From an uncultured Lachnospiraceae bacterium (GTDB lineage Bacteria; Bacillota; Clostridia; Lachnospirales; Lachnospiraceae): a stretch of DNA of 64,000 nt. Both the position numbers and the translations under genes were made by a program. The DNA lies in the NCBI GenBank assembly GCA_947564735.1, contig CANOEC010000001.1, positions 186,001-250,000 on the forward strand, given 5' to 3'. Positions 56,261 through 64,000 of this stretch are shown piece by piece. The notes beneath the pieces are model-generated. The model was not told where the DNA came from. It was given only the letters and a program-made list of their open reading frames with translations, and ran no database searches. Each line of letters opens with the position of its first letter. The stretch's first letter is position 1.

Positions 56261-57028
56261 ATGGGAAGAACGATTGCAATTGCAAATCAGAAGGGCGGAG
56301 TTGGTAAGACGACAACTTCTATTAATTTATCTGCATCATTGGCAGAGAAAGGAAAAAAAGTATTAGTAATTGATACGGATCCTCAGGGAAATACCACCAG
56401 TGGTTTTGGAGTTGAGAAGAATGATTTAGAAAATACAATTTATGAATTGATTTTAGGAGAATGTTCTATTAATGAATGTATTCTCTCTGATGTAATTCCG
56501 GGTGTATCGGTTATTCCTTCTAACGTGAATCTAGCGGCTGCGGAAATTGAATTAATCGGAGTTGATAAGAAAGAATACATATTGAAGTCAGAAGTTGATT
56601 GGATTAAAGATAAGTATGATTTTATTATTATTGATTGTCCGCCTTCATTGAATTTACTTACAATCAATTCCATGACGACGGCGGATTCTGTACTTGTTCC
56701 GATTCAATGCGAGTATTATGCTCTGGAAGGGTTAAGTCAGCTTATCCATACAGTAAATCTGGTAAAAGAAAGATTGAATCCTGATTTAGATATGGAAGGC
56801 GTCGTTTTTACTATGTACGACTCCAGAACAAATTTATCCATGCAGGTAGTAGATAATGTAAAAAATCATTTCAAGCAAAATGTATATAATACTGTAATAC
56901 CTAGAAATATCAGATTAGCCGAAGCTCCCAGTTATGGAATGCCGATTAGTATGTATGACCCTAAATCTTCAGGTGCGGAGGCGTATATGTTACTGGCGGA
57001 TGAAGTAATCAATAGAAAGGATGCATAG
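56261..57028 (+). CDS. parA: Chromosome partitioning ATPase ParA/Soj
   Basis: The 255-residue ATPase has the deviant Walker A KGGVGKTT (11-18), the DTDPQGN motif and FIIIDCPPSL. It binds DNA with ATP, interacts with ParB-parS and in Bacillus relatives also controls DnaA. Length is normal. It lies 3 bases before parB, near the parS cluster. An ortholog of Soj rather than a plasmid ParA, judging by the chromosomal context next to the origin. Confidence 0.96.
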   Translation: MGRTIAIANQKGGVGKTTTSINLSASLAEKGKKVLVIDTDPQGNTTSGFGVEKNDLENTIYELILGECSINECILSDVIPGVSVIPSNVNLAAAEIELIGVDKKEYILKSEVDWIKDKYDFIIIDCPPSLNLLTINSMTTADSVLVPIQCEYYALEGLSQLIHTVNLVKERLNPDLDMEGVVFTMYDSRTNLSMQVVDNVKNHFKQNVYNTVIPRNIRLAEAPSYGMPISMYDPKSSGAEAYMLLADEVINRKDA

Positions 57029-57031
57029 GGT

Positions 57032-57925
57032 ATGGCGGCAAAAGTAAAGAGAGGTTTAGGCAAGGGACTGGATTCAATGATTCCTGTTCCGGAAAGTAGT
57101 CCATCGCCGGAAAAAGTAGCGGATAAGACAGAGGAGAAGGGACCAGAAACAGTTGTAAAGATAACACAGGTAGAGCCAAACAGAGAACAGCCTAGAAAAA
57201 ATTTTGATGAAGATGCTTTACAGGAATTGGCTGATTCTATTAAGCAGTTTGGATTATTACAGCCTATTTTGGTTCAGGATAGAAAAACGCACTACGAAAT
57301 TATTGCAGGTGAACGTCGATGGCGTGCTGCCAAGCTGGCTGGATTAAAAGAGGTTCCTGTTATTATCCGTGATTATACGGAACAAGAAATTGTAGAAATT
57401 TCTCTGATAGAAAATATTCAGAGGGAAGACTTAAATCCCATAGAAGAAGCGCAGGCATATAAGAAGCTTTTGACAGAATTTCATTTGAAGCAGGATGAAG
57501 TGGCGGAGAGGGTTTCTAAAAGCAGAACGGCAGTTACTAATTCTATGCGACTTTTGAAATTGTGTGATGAAGTGCAGCAAATGATTATTGATGATATGTT
57601 ATCTACCGGTCATGCAAGAGCTTTGATTTCAATCGAGGATCCCGAACAACAGTATATCATTGCACAGAAAATATTTGATGAGAAGTTAAGTGTTCGTGAT
57701 GTTGAAAAGCTTGTTAAAAATTTGAACAAGCCGGAAAAACCAAAGAAAGATGTGATAGAAGATAAAAGTCTGGAAATTATCTATCAAGATGTAGAAGAAA
57801 AGCTTAAACAGTCGCTTGGTACAAAGGTAGAAATTTCATCCAAGGGAAACGGTTCAGGGAAGATTGAAATAGAATTTTATAATCACGATGATTTAGACAG
57901 AATTATTGAATTGCTGTCCAAATAG
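57032..57925 (+). CDS. parB: Chromosome partitioning protein ParB/Spo0J
   Basis: The 297-residue protein contains the ParB CTPase motifs IAGERRWRAAKLAGL and SLIENIQREDLNPIEEA, a helix-turn-helix (KQDEVAERVSKSRTAVTN) that binds parS, and a C-terminal dimerisation segment (VEISSKGNGSGKIEIEF). It begins AAKVKRGLGKGLDSMIP, the arginine-containing tail that contacts ParA. It spreads around parS and recruits condensin. The three parS sites 1-3 kb to the left are its targets. Confidence 0.97.
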   Translation: MAAKVKRGLGKGLDSMIPVPESSPSPEKVADKTEEKGPETVVKITQVEPNREQPRKNFDEDALQELADSIKQFGLLQPILVQDRKTHYEIIAGERRWRAAKLAGLKEVPVIIRDYTEQEIVEISLIENIQREDLNPIEEAQAYKKLLTEFHLKQDEVAERVSKSRTAVTNSMRLLKLCDEVQQMIIDDMLSTGHARALISIEDPEQQYIIAQKIFDEKLSVRDVEKLVKNLNKPEKPKKDVIEDKSLEIIYQDVEEKLKQSLGTKVEISSKGNGSGKIEIEFYNHDDLDRIIELLSK

Positions 57926-57976
57926 AAACAGTCTAGTATACGGACGATAAGAAGTAAACAGAAAGGTACAGGATCG

Positions 57977-58498
57977 ATGAATTATAATTTACTTGAACAA
58001 ATGGGAATAGGCAATTTCGATTTAACATATTTATTTATCGCATCATATGTTTTGATTCTTATCCTGATGATTGTAACAATTGTTCAGACGGTGAAACTCA
58101 ATAAATTGTCAAAAAGATATAAGAAGTTTATGTCGGGTAAAAATGCTAAGAGTCTGGAAAAGGATATTGAAGGTATTTATGAAGATAATAAGTTTATCAA
58201 AACGTCCACAGAAAAAAATCGTAAGGATATACAGTCATTGTATAGAAAATTCGAGAGCGCTTTTCAGAAAGTAGGTATTGTAAAATATGATGCCTATAAC
58301 CAGGTGGGAGGGCAACTCAGTTTTTCACTTGCCCTTCTTGATGAAAATGATAATGGATTCGTGCTAAATTCTGTTCACAGCGCAGAAGGCTGCTATTCGT
58401 ACACAAAGGAAATCAAGAATGGTTTATGCGAGATATCTTTAGGTGAAGAAGAAAAACAGGCGTTGGATATTGCAATGGATATGGTAATAAATGATTAA
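57977..58498 (+). CDS. DUF4446 family membrane protein
   Basis: The 173-residue protein has one N-terminal membrane helix (about 18-40, YLFIASYVLILILMIVTIV), a basic coiled-coil segment (LNKLSKRYKKFMSGKN onward) and a globular C-terminal domain including KVGIVKYDAYNQVGGQLSFS and LLDENDNGFVLNSVHS. This is DUF4446, common directly downstream of parB in Clostridia. Function is unknown; the constant position suggests a link with origin or division functions. It starts 51 bases after parB with an AAAGGTA-like site. Confidence 0.9.
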   Translation: MNYNLLEQMGIGNFDLTYLFIASYVLILILMIVTIVQTVKLNKLSKRYKKFMSGKNAKSLEKDIEGIYEDNKFIKTSTEKNRKDIQSLYRKFESAFQKVGIVKYDAYNQVGGQLSFSLALLDENDNGFVLNSVHSAEGCYSYTKEIKNGLCEISLGEEEKQALDIAMDMVIND

Positions 58499-58537
58499 AA
58501 ACAAAAAATAGGGTTATATGAGGGTATAGAAAGATAG

Positions 58538-58587
58538 GTTGAAAAAACATTTTCAACTATTAACTAGGGGAGCCTGCTGAAGTAGGC
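58538..58587 (+). other. Two hairpins in the leader of the HD-GYP gene, one between Shine-Dalgarno and start
   Basis: GTTGAAAA/TTTTCAAC (58538-58557) is followed by AGGGGAG (58565-58571), then GCCTGC-TGAA-GTAGGC (58572-58587) and the ATG at 58590. The second stem sits between the ribosome site and the start and would shorten the effective spacing. It looks like a translational control element. Confidence 0.5.
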
Positions 58588-58589
58588 AG

Positions 58590-59648
58590 ATGGGTATAAA
58601 TATGAAGGTATGCAGTATTGAGGAATTAGTAGGAGAAGAGGTTTTGGCAAAAGATATTTTTACGCCTGAATATCAGATACTCCTATCTATGGGTACAAAA
58701 TTAAAAAAAGAATACATTGAAAAATTAATAGAACTAAATGTGAAAGAAGTATGGATTGAGGAAAGTGAACCACATGCTAAAAGGGTATTGATTCTGAAAG
58801 AAGAAGTTGAGGAAACATTTAAGCATAAGGTAAAGAACATTCTGGAAAAACATACTTACAGTCATAATGAAGAGCTGGCAGAATTATGTCATACGGCGGA
58901 TCGTATCATTACCAATATTTTGGAAGAAGAACAGGTAGTAGAGCAGATATATGACATCAAAGCGCGAAGCTCAGACATCTACGAACATTCTATCAGCATA
59001 TGCAGTCTTGCGACGGTTGTGGCATTGAAAATGAATATGCCTAAACACAAAATACACGACATAGGAGTTGGTTGTCTTTTGCATGATTTAGGACTCCGTT
59101 ATCTGACGGTTGATTATACCGATGTTGATTTTAAAGAGTGTCCGGAATCAGAATATGCAGAATATAAAAAACATCCGATTTATGGATACACTGCTTTGCG
59201 CGGTGAAAATTGGATTTCCAATGCAAGTAAAAATATGATATTATATCACCATGAACGTTTGGACGGTTCCGGTTATCCGTTGAAAGCAACAGATATTTCC
59301 AAAGAATGCAGGATCATACAAGTCTGTGATGCATTTGATGAATTGATATGCGGAATCGGATGTAAGCGCGTAAAAGTATTTGAGGCGATAGAATATCTGA
59401 AAATCTACAAAGATATTAAGTTTGACGGTGAAATAGTCGATATCTTTTTGGAATTTACAGCAGTATACCCTGCGGGAACTGTTGTTCGCACAAATGAAAA
59501 AGAGATTGGTGTTGTTTTGTATCAGAATAAAGAGTTTCCGGACAGACCGGTTTTGCGTATTATTAAAGACAAAGATGGTAATAGTGTAGACGAGGTCAAG
59601 GATTTGATTGAAGTGAATCATATATATATAAAAGAAGTTATTGACTAG
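58590..59648 (+). CDS. HD-GYP domain protein
   Basis: The 352-residue protein has an HD-GYP domain with HD at 165-166 (CLLHDLGLRYL) and the complete HHERLDGSGYP motif (220-230). Such domains hydrolyse cyclic di-GMP or a related cyclic dinucleotide. The first 60 residues (VCSIEELVGEEVLAKDIFTP) form a typical N-terminal module. No membrane helix is present. Starts at 58590 or at 58602 (MKVCSIEE) are both possible; the latter fits family members better but lacks its own ribosome site. The unusual leader hairpin is noted separately. It lies between DUF4446 and serS. Confidence 0.9.
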   Translation: MGINMKVCSIEELVGEEVLAKDIFTPEYQILLSMGTKLKKEYIEKLIELNVKEVWIEESEPHAKRVLILKEEVEETFKHKVKNILEKHTYSHNEELAELCHTADRIITNILEEEQVVEQIYDIKARSSDIYEHSISICSLATVVALKMNMPKHKIHDIGVGCLLHDLGLRYLTVDYTDVDFKECPESEYAEYKKHPIYGYTALRGENWISNASKNMILYHHERLDGSGYPLKATDISKECRIIQVCDAFDELICGIGCKRVKVFEAIEYLKIYKDIKFDGEIVDIFLEFTAVYPAGTVVRTNEKEIGVVLYQNKEFPDRPVLRIIKDKDGNSVDEVKDLIEVNHIYIKEVID

Positions 59649-59672
59649 CATGACAAGAAGAGGAGGATGATT

Positions 59673-60950
59673 ATGATAGACATCAAATTTTTAAGGGAGA
59701 ATCCGGACATTGTAAAAGAAAATATCAAGAAAAAATTCCAAGACAATAAGCTTGTCTTGGTAGATGAAGTGATTGAACTGGATGCACAGGTCCGTAAGGT
59801 ACAGCAGGAAGCGGATGAAATTCGTGCCAACAGGAATAAGATTTCAAAAGAAATCGGTATGCTTATGGGACAGGGGAAAAAAGAAGAAGCCGAAGCGAAA
59901 AAAGCAGAGGTTGCTGCGAATGCTGTACGTCTTACTGAATTGGAAGCAAAAGAAAATGAACTTCGTGAGAAGATAAAAAAAGATATGATGACGATTCCGA
60001 ACATTATCGATCCTTCCGTGCCGATTGGAAAAGATGATTCGGAAAATGTTGAAATCAAGAAATATGGAGAACCTGTTGTACCGGATTTTGAAATTCCTTA
60101 TCATACGGAGATTATGGAGAAATTTAACGGTATTGATATGGATGCCGCCGGGCGCGTAGCAGGCAATGGATTTTATTATCTGATGGGTGATATTGCAAGA
60201 CTGCATTCCGCTGTACTTGCATATGCCAGAGATTTCATGATTGGCAGAGGCTTTACTTATTGTGTACCACCTTTTATGATTAGAAGCGCCGTTGTGGATG
60301 GTGTGATGAGTTTTGCTGAGATGGATGCGATGATGTACAAAATTGAAGGAGAAGATTTATATTTAATTGGAACTTCTGAGCACTCCATGATTGGTAAGTT
60401 TATCGACACAATTATTCCGGAAGAAGAGCTTCCTCATACATTAACCAGTTACTCTCCTTGCTTCCGCAAAGAAAAAGGTGCGCATGGCATCGAGGAGAGA
60501 GGAGTATATCGTATTCATCAATTTGAAAAGCAGGAAATGATTGTGGTATGTAAACCGGAAGAATCAGCGATGTGGTTTGATAAGCTGTGGCAGAATACAG
60601 TAGACCTTTTCCGTTCTATGGATATTCCGGTGAGAACAATTGAGTGTTGTTCCGGTGACTTGGCGGATTTGAAAGTCAAGTCTTATGACGTGGAAGCATG
60701 GTCTCCCAGACAGAAGAAATATTTTGAAGTTGGAAGCTGTTCTAATTTGGGAGACGCACAGGCAAGAAGACTTCGTATTCGTGTAAATGGAAAAGATGGA
60801 AAATATTTTGCGCATACACTTAATAACACAGTGGTTGCGCCGCCCAGAATGTTGATTGCATTCTTAGAGAATAATTTGCAGGCTGATGGTTCTATTCGTA
60901 TTCCGGAAGTGCTTCGTCCATACATGGGAGGCATAACGGAGATTCGATAG
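59673..60950 (+). CDS. serS: Serine-tRNA ligase
   Basis: The 425-residue class II synthetase starts MIDIKFLRENPDIVKENIKK, with the long coiled-coil arm (about 30-100) that grips tRNA-Ser. The catalytic core has motif 2 FRKEKGAHGIEERGVYRIHQ, the GTSEHSMIG loop and motif 3 HTLNNTVVAPPRMLIAFLEN. It charges tRNA-Ser, and also serves selenocysteine tRNA. I start at 59673, after GGAGG. An ATG two codons earlier is less well placed. Confidence 0.97.
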   Translation: MIDIKFLRENPDIVKENIKKKFQDNKLVLVDEVIELDAQVRKVQQEADEIRANRNKISKEIGMLMGQGKKEEAEAKKAEVAANAVRLTELEAKENELREKIKKDMMTIPNIIDPSVPIGKDDSENVEIKKYGEPVVPDFEIPYHTEIMEKFNGIDMDAAGRVAGNGFYYLMGDIARLHSAVLAYARDFMIGRGFTYCVPPFMIRSAVVDGVMSFAEMDAMMYKIEGEDLYLIGTSEHSMIGKFIDTIIPEEELPHTLTSYSPCFRKEKGAHGIEERGVYRIHQFEKQEMIVVCKPEESAMWFDKLWQNTVDLFRSMDIPVRTIECCSGDLADLKVKSYDVEAWSPRQKKYFEVGSCSNLGDAQARRLRIRVNGKDGKYFAHTLNNTVVAPPRMLIAFLENNLQADGSIRIPEVLRPYMGGITEIR

Positions 60951-60987
60951 ATTTGTCTGATACAATTTTGAGAAGGAGGTGGAATTT

Positions 60988-61872
60988 TTGCATAAATTTA
61001 TGCGAGCTATCGGTTTTAGTCAATTAACTGACAGACAGGAACAGCAAAAATTGATCACGGATGTGATTCTGAATGCATCGCGCCGTTCTTATACATCTAA
61101 TAGTAAAGAAACCATACTTGCAGAATTTTGTGAAGATTTTGCCAAGGATATGGGTATCGCCGTTTGTGGCGAGTTTGATGAAAACGATAAATTTACTTAT
61201 GATTATTATTATCCTTATCTGCGTGGAACCGGAATCAGTTCGACTGAAGATGTTTCCGTGGAACGCCATGCAGACAAGGAATCTTATGCCGGAGTGTGCG
61301 ATGATATCAAAGTAGGTGTAAGTCTGATTTTTTATCTGCAAAATATGGTACCCTATGTCAAAGCACAGTATGAAAATACCCTGCCGATTAAAGGAACGAC
61401 ACTGACATTGTCCGGTTTGTCGTTAAAGGGAAGTATCCTGCTGCCAATCAGTAAGAATGAAAAACAGAGGCAAAAGATACAAAAAGCGTCCATGAATAGA
61501 AACCAACTGATTGACGCGGCAAGAAAAGGCGACGAGGACGCTATTGAGACACTAACGTTAGAAGACATGGACACATATACATCCATCTCTAAGAAAATTC
61601 TGACCGAAGATGTATTTAGTCTGGTGGACACATACTTTATGCCGTATGGTGTAGAATGTGATCAGTATTCTATTATGGGAGAAATCATGGATATCTCTCT
61701 TCGTGTAAATAGAATTACCGAAGAGGAGATTTACGTGATGCGGCTAAGTTGTAATGATCTGCAGTTTGACATATGCATCAATAAGCAGGATTTATACGGA
61801 GAACCGTTGGTGGGAAGAAGATTTAAAGGCGTTGTATGGATGCAGGGATATATTAATTATCCTTCGATATAA
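60988..61872 (+). CDS. DUF3881 family protein
   Basis: The 294-residue soluble protein (TTG start at 60988, 8 bases after AAGGAGG) begins MHKFMRAIGFSQLTDRQEQQ and contains KETILAEFCEDFAKDMGIAV, YDYYYPYLRGTGISS and SLIFYLQNMVPYVKAQ. I recognise this as DUF3881, found almost only in Lachnospiraceae and relatives; its function is unknown. No membrane or signal segments. It is close behind serS and followed by the tRNA promoter. A GTG nine bases earlier overlaps the ribosome site and is not credible. Confidence 0.85.
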   Translation: MHKFMRAIGFSQLTDRQEQQKLITDVILNASRRSYTSNSKETILAEFCEDFAKDMGIAVCGEFDENDKFTYDYYYPYLRGTGISSTEDVSVERHADKESYAGVCDDIKVGVSLIFYLQNMVPYVKAQYENTLPIKGTTLTLSGLSLKGSILLPISKNEKQRQKIQKASMNRNQLIDAARKGDEDAIETLTLEDMDTYTSISKKILTEDVFSLVDTYFMPYGVECDQYSIMGEIMDISLRVNRITEEEIYVMRLSCNDLQFDICINKQDLYGEPLVGRRFKGVVWMQGYINYPSI

Positions 61873-61876
61873 TGTT

Positions 61877-61905
61877 TTGACATTCAGCGCAAAGTTCTTT
61901 ATAAT
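61877..61905 (+). promoter_or_regulatory. tRNA-Arg promoter
   Basis: Perfect consensus: TTGACA (61877-61882), 17 bases, TATAAT (61900-61905), 18 bases before the tRNA. Confidence 0.95.
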
Positions 61906-61923
61906 AGGATACAGGCAGTATCA

Positions 61924-61995
61924 GTTCCCTTAGTTAAATGGATATAACAGGAGCCTCCTAAGCCCCAGTTGTGAGTTCGATTCTCGCAGGGAACG
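61924..61995 (+). tRNA. tRNA-Arg (anticodon CCT)
   Basis: A 72-base cloverleaf: acceptor GTTCCCT/AGGGAAC, D-stem GTTA/TAAC, anticodon loop CTCCTAA with anticodon CCT (reads AGG), T-stem GTGAG/CTCGC with loop TTCGATT, discriminator G. The variable loop is only four bases, and the anticodon stem GGAGC/GCCCC has one A-C mismatch. CCA is not encoded. Confidence 0.93.
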
Positions 61996-62003
61996 TTGAA
62001 AAA

Positions 62004-62044
62004 GGTTGTAAATTCAAGGATTCTTGGACTTACAATCTTTTTTA
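62004..62044 (+). terminator. Terminator of the tRNA gene
   Basis: GGTTGTAAATTCAAG and CTTGGACTTACAATC form a 15-bp stem (one mismatch, two wobbles) with a 4-base loop followed by TTTTTTT. Confidence 0.8.
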
Positions 62045-62362
62045 TTGTGGAAGATTCATAATTTGTAACTTATTTACGTCAGTCCGCAATTTTGGTCAAT
62101 AGAGTGGCAAATACGATATAACATCTAAATCTTAATTCATATTCTCTTTCTTTAACTTATAAACCCATATTAATCATTAAAAAAAGAAAACTATAAATTG
62201 TAATATTTTACAATATATTGAAATACGTCTCATTCAGGGTATGGTAGCATTTAGATAAAATAGTAGATTTTTTAAAGAAAAAAAAGATAACTGCAATGAC
62301 GGCGATGTAGTAAGAAAACTGCCAAAAAGGGACGGGTAACGAAGGAAAGGGAGGGCAACAAA
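62045..62362. other. Intergenic region before the rhamnosidase, with palindrome
   Basis: About 320 AT-rich bases. TTGTAATATTTTACAA (62198-62213) is a perfect palindrome that may be an operator for the following gene. No convincing promoter or other gene is seen. Confidence 0.4.
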
Positions 62363-64000
62363 ATGAAGCTATATGATTTTTGCATAGAATACAGAGAAAA
62401 GCCATTCGGGCTTTCCGTGAGAAAACCAAGATTTTCGTGGAAACTGGAAAGTGAAGGGCAAAATGTAGTCCAGACTGTATACCAATTACAAGTAATGTGT
62501 GAGGGAGAAACCGTCTGGGACAGCGGAAGGGTTGACAGTGACCAGTCAGTGCTGATTCCCTATGCAGGAAAAGCATTGGAAGAGGAAAAGGAATATCAGG
62601 TTTCGTTGTATGTGGAAGATAATCATCGACATCAGGCAGAAAGTGGTACATCGTTTTTTACAGGCATTTTTGATGGCACACATTTTCAGGCAAAAATGAT
62701 TACGCATGATTTTGGTGAGGAAGAAAGGGCATGTCCCATTTTTTATACGGAATTTTCCATTGCAAAATCTATTAAAAGGGCATGTCTATATGTCACGGCA
62801 CATGGCGTCTACGAGGCGAGGATGAATGGCAGACGGATTGGAAATGATTATATGGCGCCCGGCTGGACAGAATACCACAAACGTCTGCAGTATCAGTCCT
62901 ATGATGTCACAGAGAGCATAAATGCCGAAAATCTATTGGAAATAACAGTGGGGAATGGCTGGTATAAGGGGATATTAAGCTATGACTGCAAACCAAATCG
63001 TTATGGAGACAGGGTGGAGGTTTTTGCGGAGCTTCATATTTTGTATGAGGATGGCAGCAGGGAAGTAGTAGCTACCGGTTCCGATTGGAAGGTACGGACC
63101 GGAGAAATCCGTTACAGTGAGATTTACATGGGAGAGACCATTGACACAGATGCGCCGGAGCAGATGGAAGGAACCGTGTCAAAAACAGCATTTGACTGCG
63201 CAGTTCTTGTTCCGCAGGAGAGTGAACCGGTACGGGTGGTAGAGAGGATTCTGCCAAAGAGAATTTTTACAGACCCGAAAGGAAACAGGCTGGTGGATTT
63301 CGGGCAGAACCTTACAGGGCTTGTTGAGGTGAAGATTAAGGGGAAAAAAGGGCAGAAAATTTCCATAAGACATGCGGAAGTCTTGGATAGGGACGGTGTT
63401 TTTTATCCCGATACGCTCCGTACGGCAAAGTCTTTGGATACTTATATTTTGAATGGGGAAGAGCAGATATTAATGCCTCATTTTACATTCCATGGGTTCC
63501 GTTATATTGCGGTGGAGGGAATAGAAGATATAACGACGGGTATGTTTACGGCGTGTGCAATGCATACGGATATGAAAAAGACAGGAACATTCCACTGTTC
63601 CAATGAGGCGGTCAACAGGCTTCAGAGTAATATCGCGTGGAGTATCCGGGATAATTTTTTTGATATTCCTACAGACTGTCCTCAAAGGGATGAGCGGCTT
63701 GGCTGGATGGGAGATGCCCAAGTAATTTCATGGACGGCGGCATTTAACAATCAGGCTGCATTGTTTTTTACGAAATGGATGAGAGATGTGGCGGCAGCTT
63801 CATCTCTGGAAAAGGGTGTTCCCCATGTGGTTCCGGATATTCAAGGGTCTTACAGTTCTGCGGCGTGGAGTGATGCGGCTGTCATTATTCCATGGGTTGT
63901 TTATCAGACTTACGGTGATGTGCGGATTCTGGAAGAAAACTGGCAGTGTATGCACGAATGGGTGGATTATATTCAAGATAAGGTAAATGAAAACGATTTG
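62363..64000 (+). CDS. Alpha-L-rhamnosidase, GH78 (3' end beyond the window)
   Basis: Frame open from the ATG at 62363 (after GGGAGGG) to the end of the window, 546 codons. The N-terminus reads MKLYDFCIEYREKPFGLSVR, then beta-sandwich domains (VYEARMNGRRIGNDYMAPGW, LVDFGQNLTGLVEVKIKGKK), and the start of the (alpha/alpha)6 catalytic domain with the GH78 signature CPQRDERLGWMGDAQ (439-453) containing the catalytic acidic residues. GH78 enzymes cleave terminal alpha-L-rhamnose from plant pectins or glycosides. No signal peptide, so it probably works inside the cell. Usual length is about 850-950 residues, so roughly a third is missing. Confidence 0.93.
   Translation, partial: MKLYDFCIEYREKPFGLSVRKPRFSWKLESEGQNVVQTVYQLQVMCEGETVWDSGRVDSDQSVLIPYAGKALEEEKEYQVSLYVEDNHRHQAESGTSFFTGIFDGTHFQAKMITHDFGEEERACPIFYTEFSIAKSIKRACLYVTAHGVYEARMNGRRIGNDYMAPGWTEYHKRLQYQSYDVTESINAENLLEITVGNGWYKGILSYDCKPNRYGDRVEVFAELHILYEDGSREVVATGSDWKVRTGEIRYSEIYMGETIDTDAPEQMEGTVSKTAFDCAVLVPQESEPVRVVERILPKRIFTDPKGNRLVDFGQNLTGLVEVKIKGKKGQKISIRHAEVLDRDGVFYPDTLRTAKSLDTYILNGEEQILMPHFTFHGFRYIAVEGIEDITTGMFTACAMHTDMKKTGTFHCSNEAVNRLQSNIAWSIRDNFFDIPTDCPQRDERLGWMGDAQVISWTAAFNNQAALFFTKWMRDVAAASSLEKGVPHVVPDIQGSYSSAAWSDAAVIIPWVVYQTYGDVRILEENWQCMHEWVDYIQDKVNENDL

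Noticed and set aside
58560-58605. TPP riboswitch
   Set aside because: AACTAGGGGAGCC and AGATGGGTA look like the 5' part of a TPP aptamer, but the second half (the CTGATCTGGATAATGCC region) is absent because the HD-GYP coding sequence begins there, and no thiamine gene is near.

Overview
The window is a low-G+C, AT-rich Bacillota chromosome segment, most likely from a Lachnospiraceae-type Clostridia. The evidence is the gene order around the origin, DUF4446 and DUF3881 proteins, a flavin-reductase/rubredoxin fusion, YesM/YesN-type regulation and Lachnospiraceae-style nuclease-like repeats. I cannot name the species. All family assignments come from reading the translations; no search was run.

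The centre is the replication origin. dnaA, dnaN, an S4-domain gene, recF, gyrB, gyrA and an overlapping metallophosphoesterase run leftward (43.3 to 33.8 kb). rpmH, rnpA, yidD, yidC, jag, mnmE, mnmG, rsmG and a B12-radical-SAM gene run rightward (43.9 to 52.8 kb). DnaA boxes lie on both sides of dnaA, suggesting a bipartite origin. Further right are a hydrolase, a cytoplasmic histidine kinase with its response regulator, two perfect parS sites (a third near-perfect one lies in the kinase gene), parA-parB, DUF4446, an HD-GYP protein, serS, DUF3881, tRNA-Arg(CCT) and the start of an alpha-L-rhamnosidase cut by the window end.

The left third (about 2 to 20.8 kb) is a cell-surface polysaccharide region on the minus strand: two GT-C membrane glycosyltransferases, three GT2 glycosyltransferases, a methyltransferase-like protein, a phosphoribosyltransferase/HAD-like protein, a Wzx-like flippase and a ligase/polymerase-like protein. 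It is broken up by decayed nuclease-like genes (tandem copies of a PD-(D/E)XK-like gene, a frameshifted Rpn gene and a shattered AAA-ATPase/nuclease gene) and recombination scars. At its upstream end a tyrosine recombinase lies between two 26-bp sites in inverted orientation (23/26 identical), with a strong promoter just inside one site pointing outward. This looks like a self-contained invertible promoter switch that could turn on the secreted protein and glycosyltransferase genes to its left. It is the main discovery candidate.

Between the switch and the replication genes are a MATE transporter, an Hrb-like rubredoxin fusion, an orphan RelB/DinJ antitoxin, an XRE membrane regulator, and a xylan-oligosaccharide-type locus (YesM/YesN two-component system, GH43 enzyme, sugar ABC permeases and binding lipoprotein). 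A second candidate of interest is an in-frame internal start with a strong Shine-Dalgarno inside the intact PD-(D/E)XK-like gene, resembling the intragenic antitoxin arrangement known for Rpn proteins.
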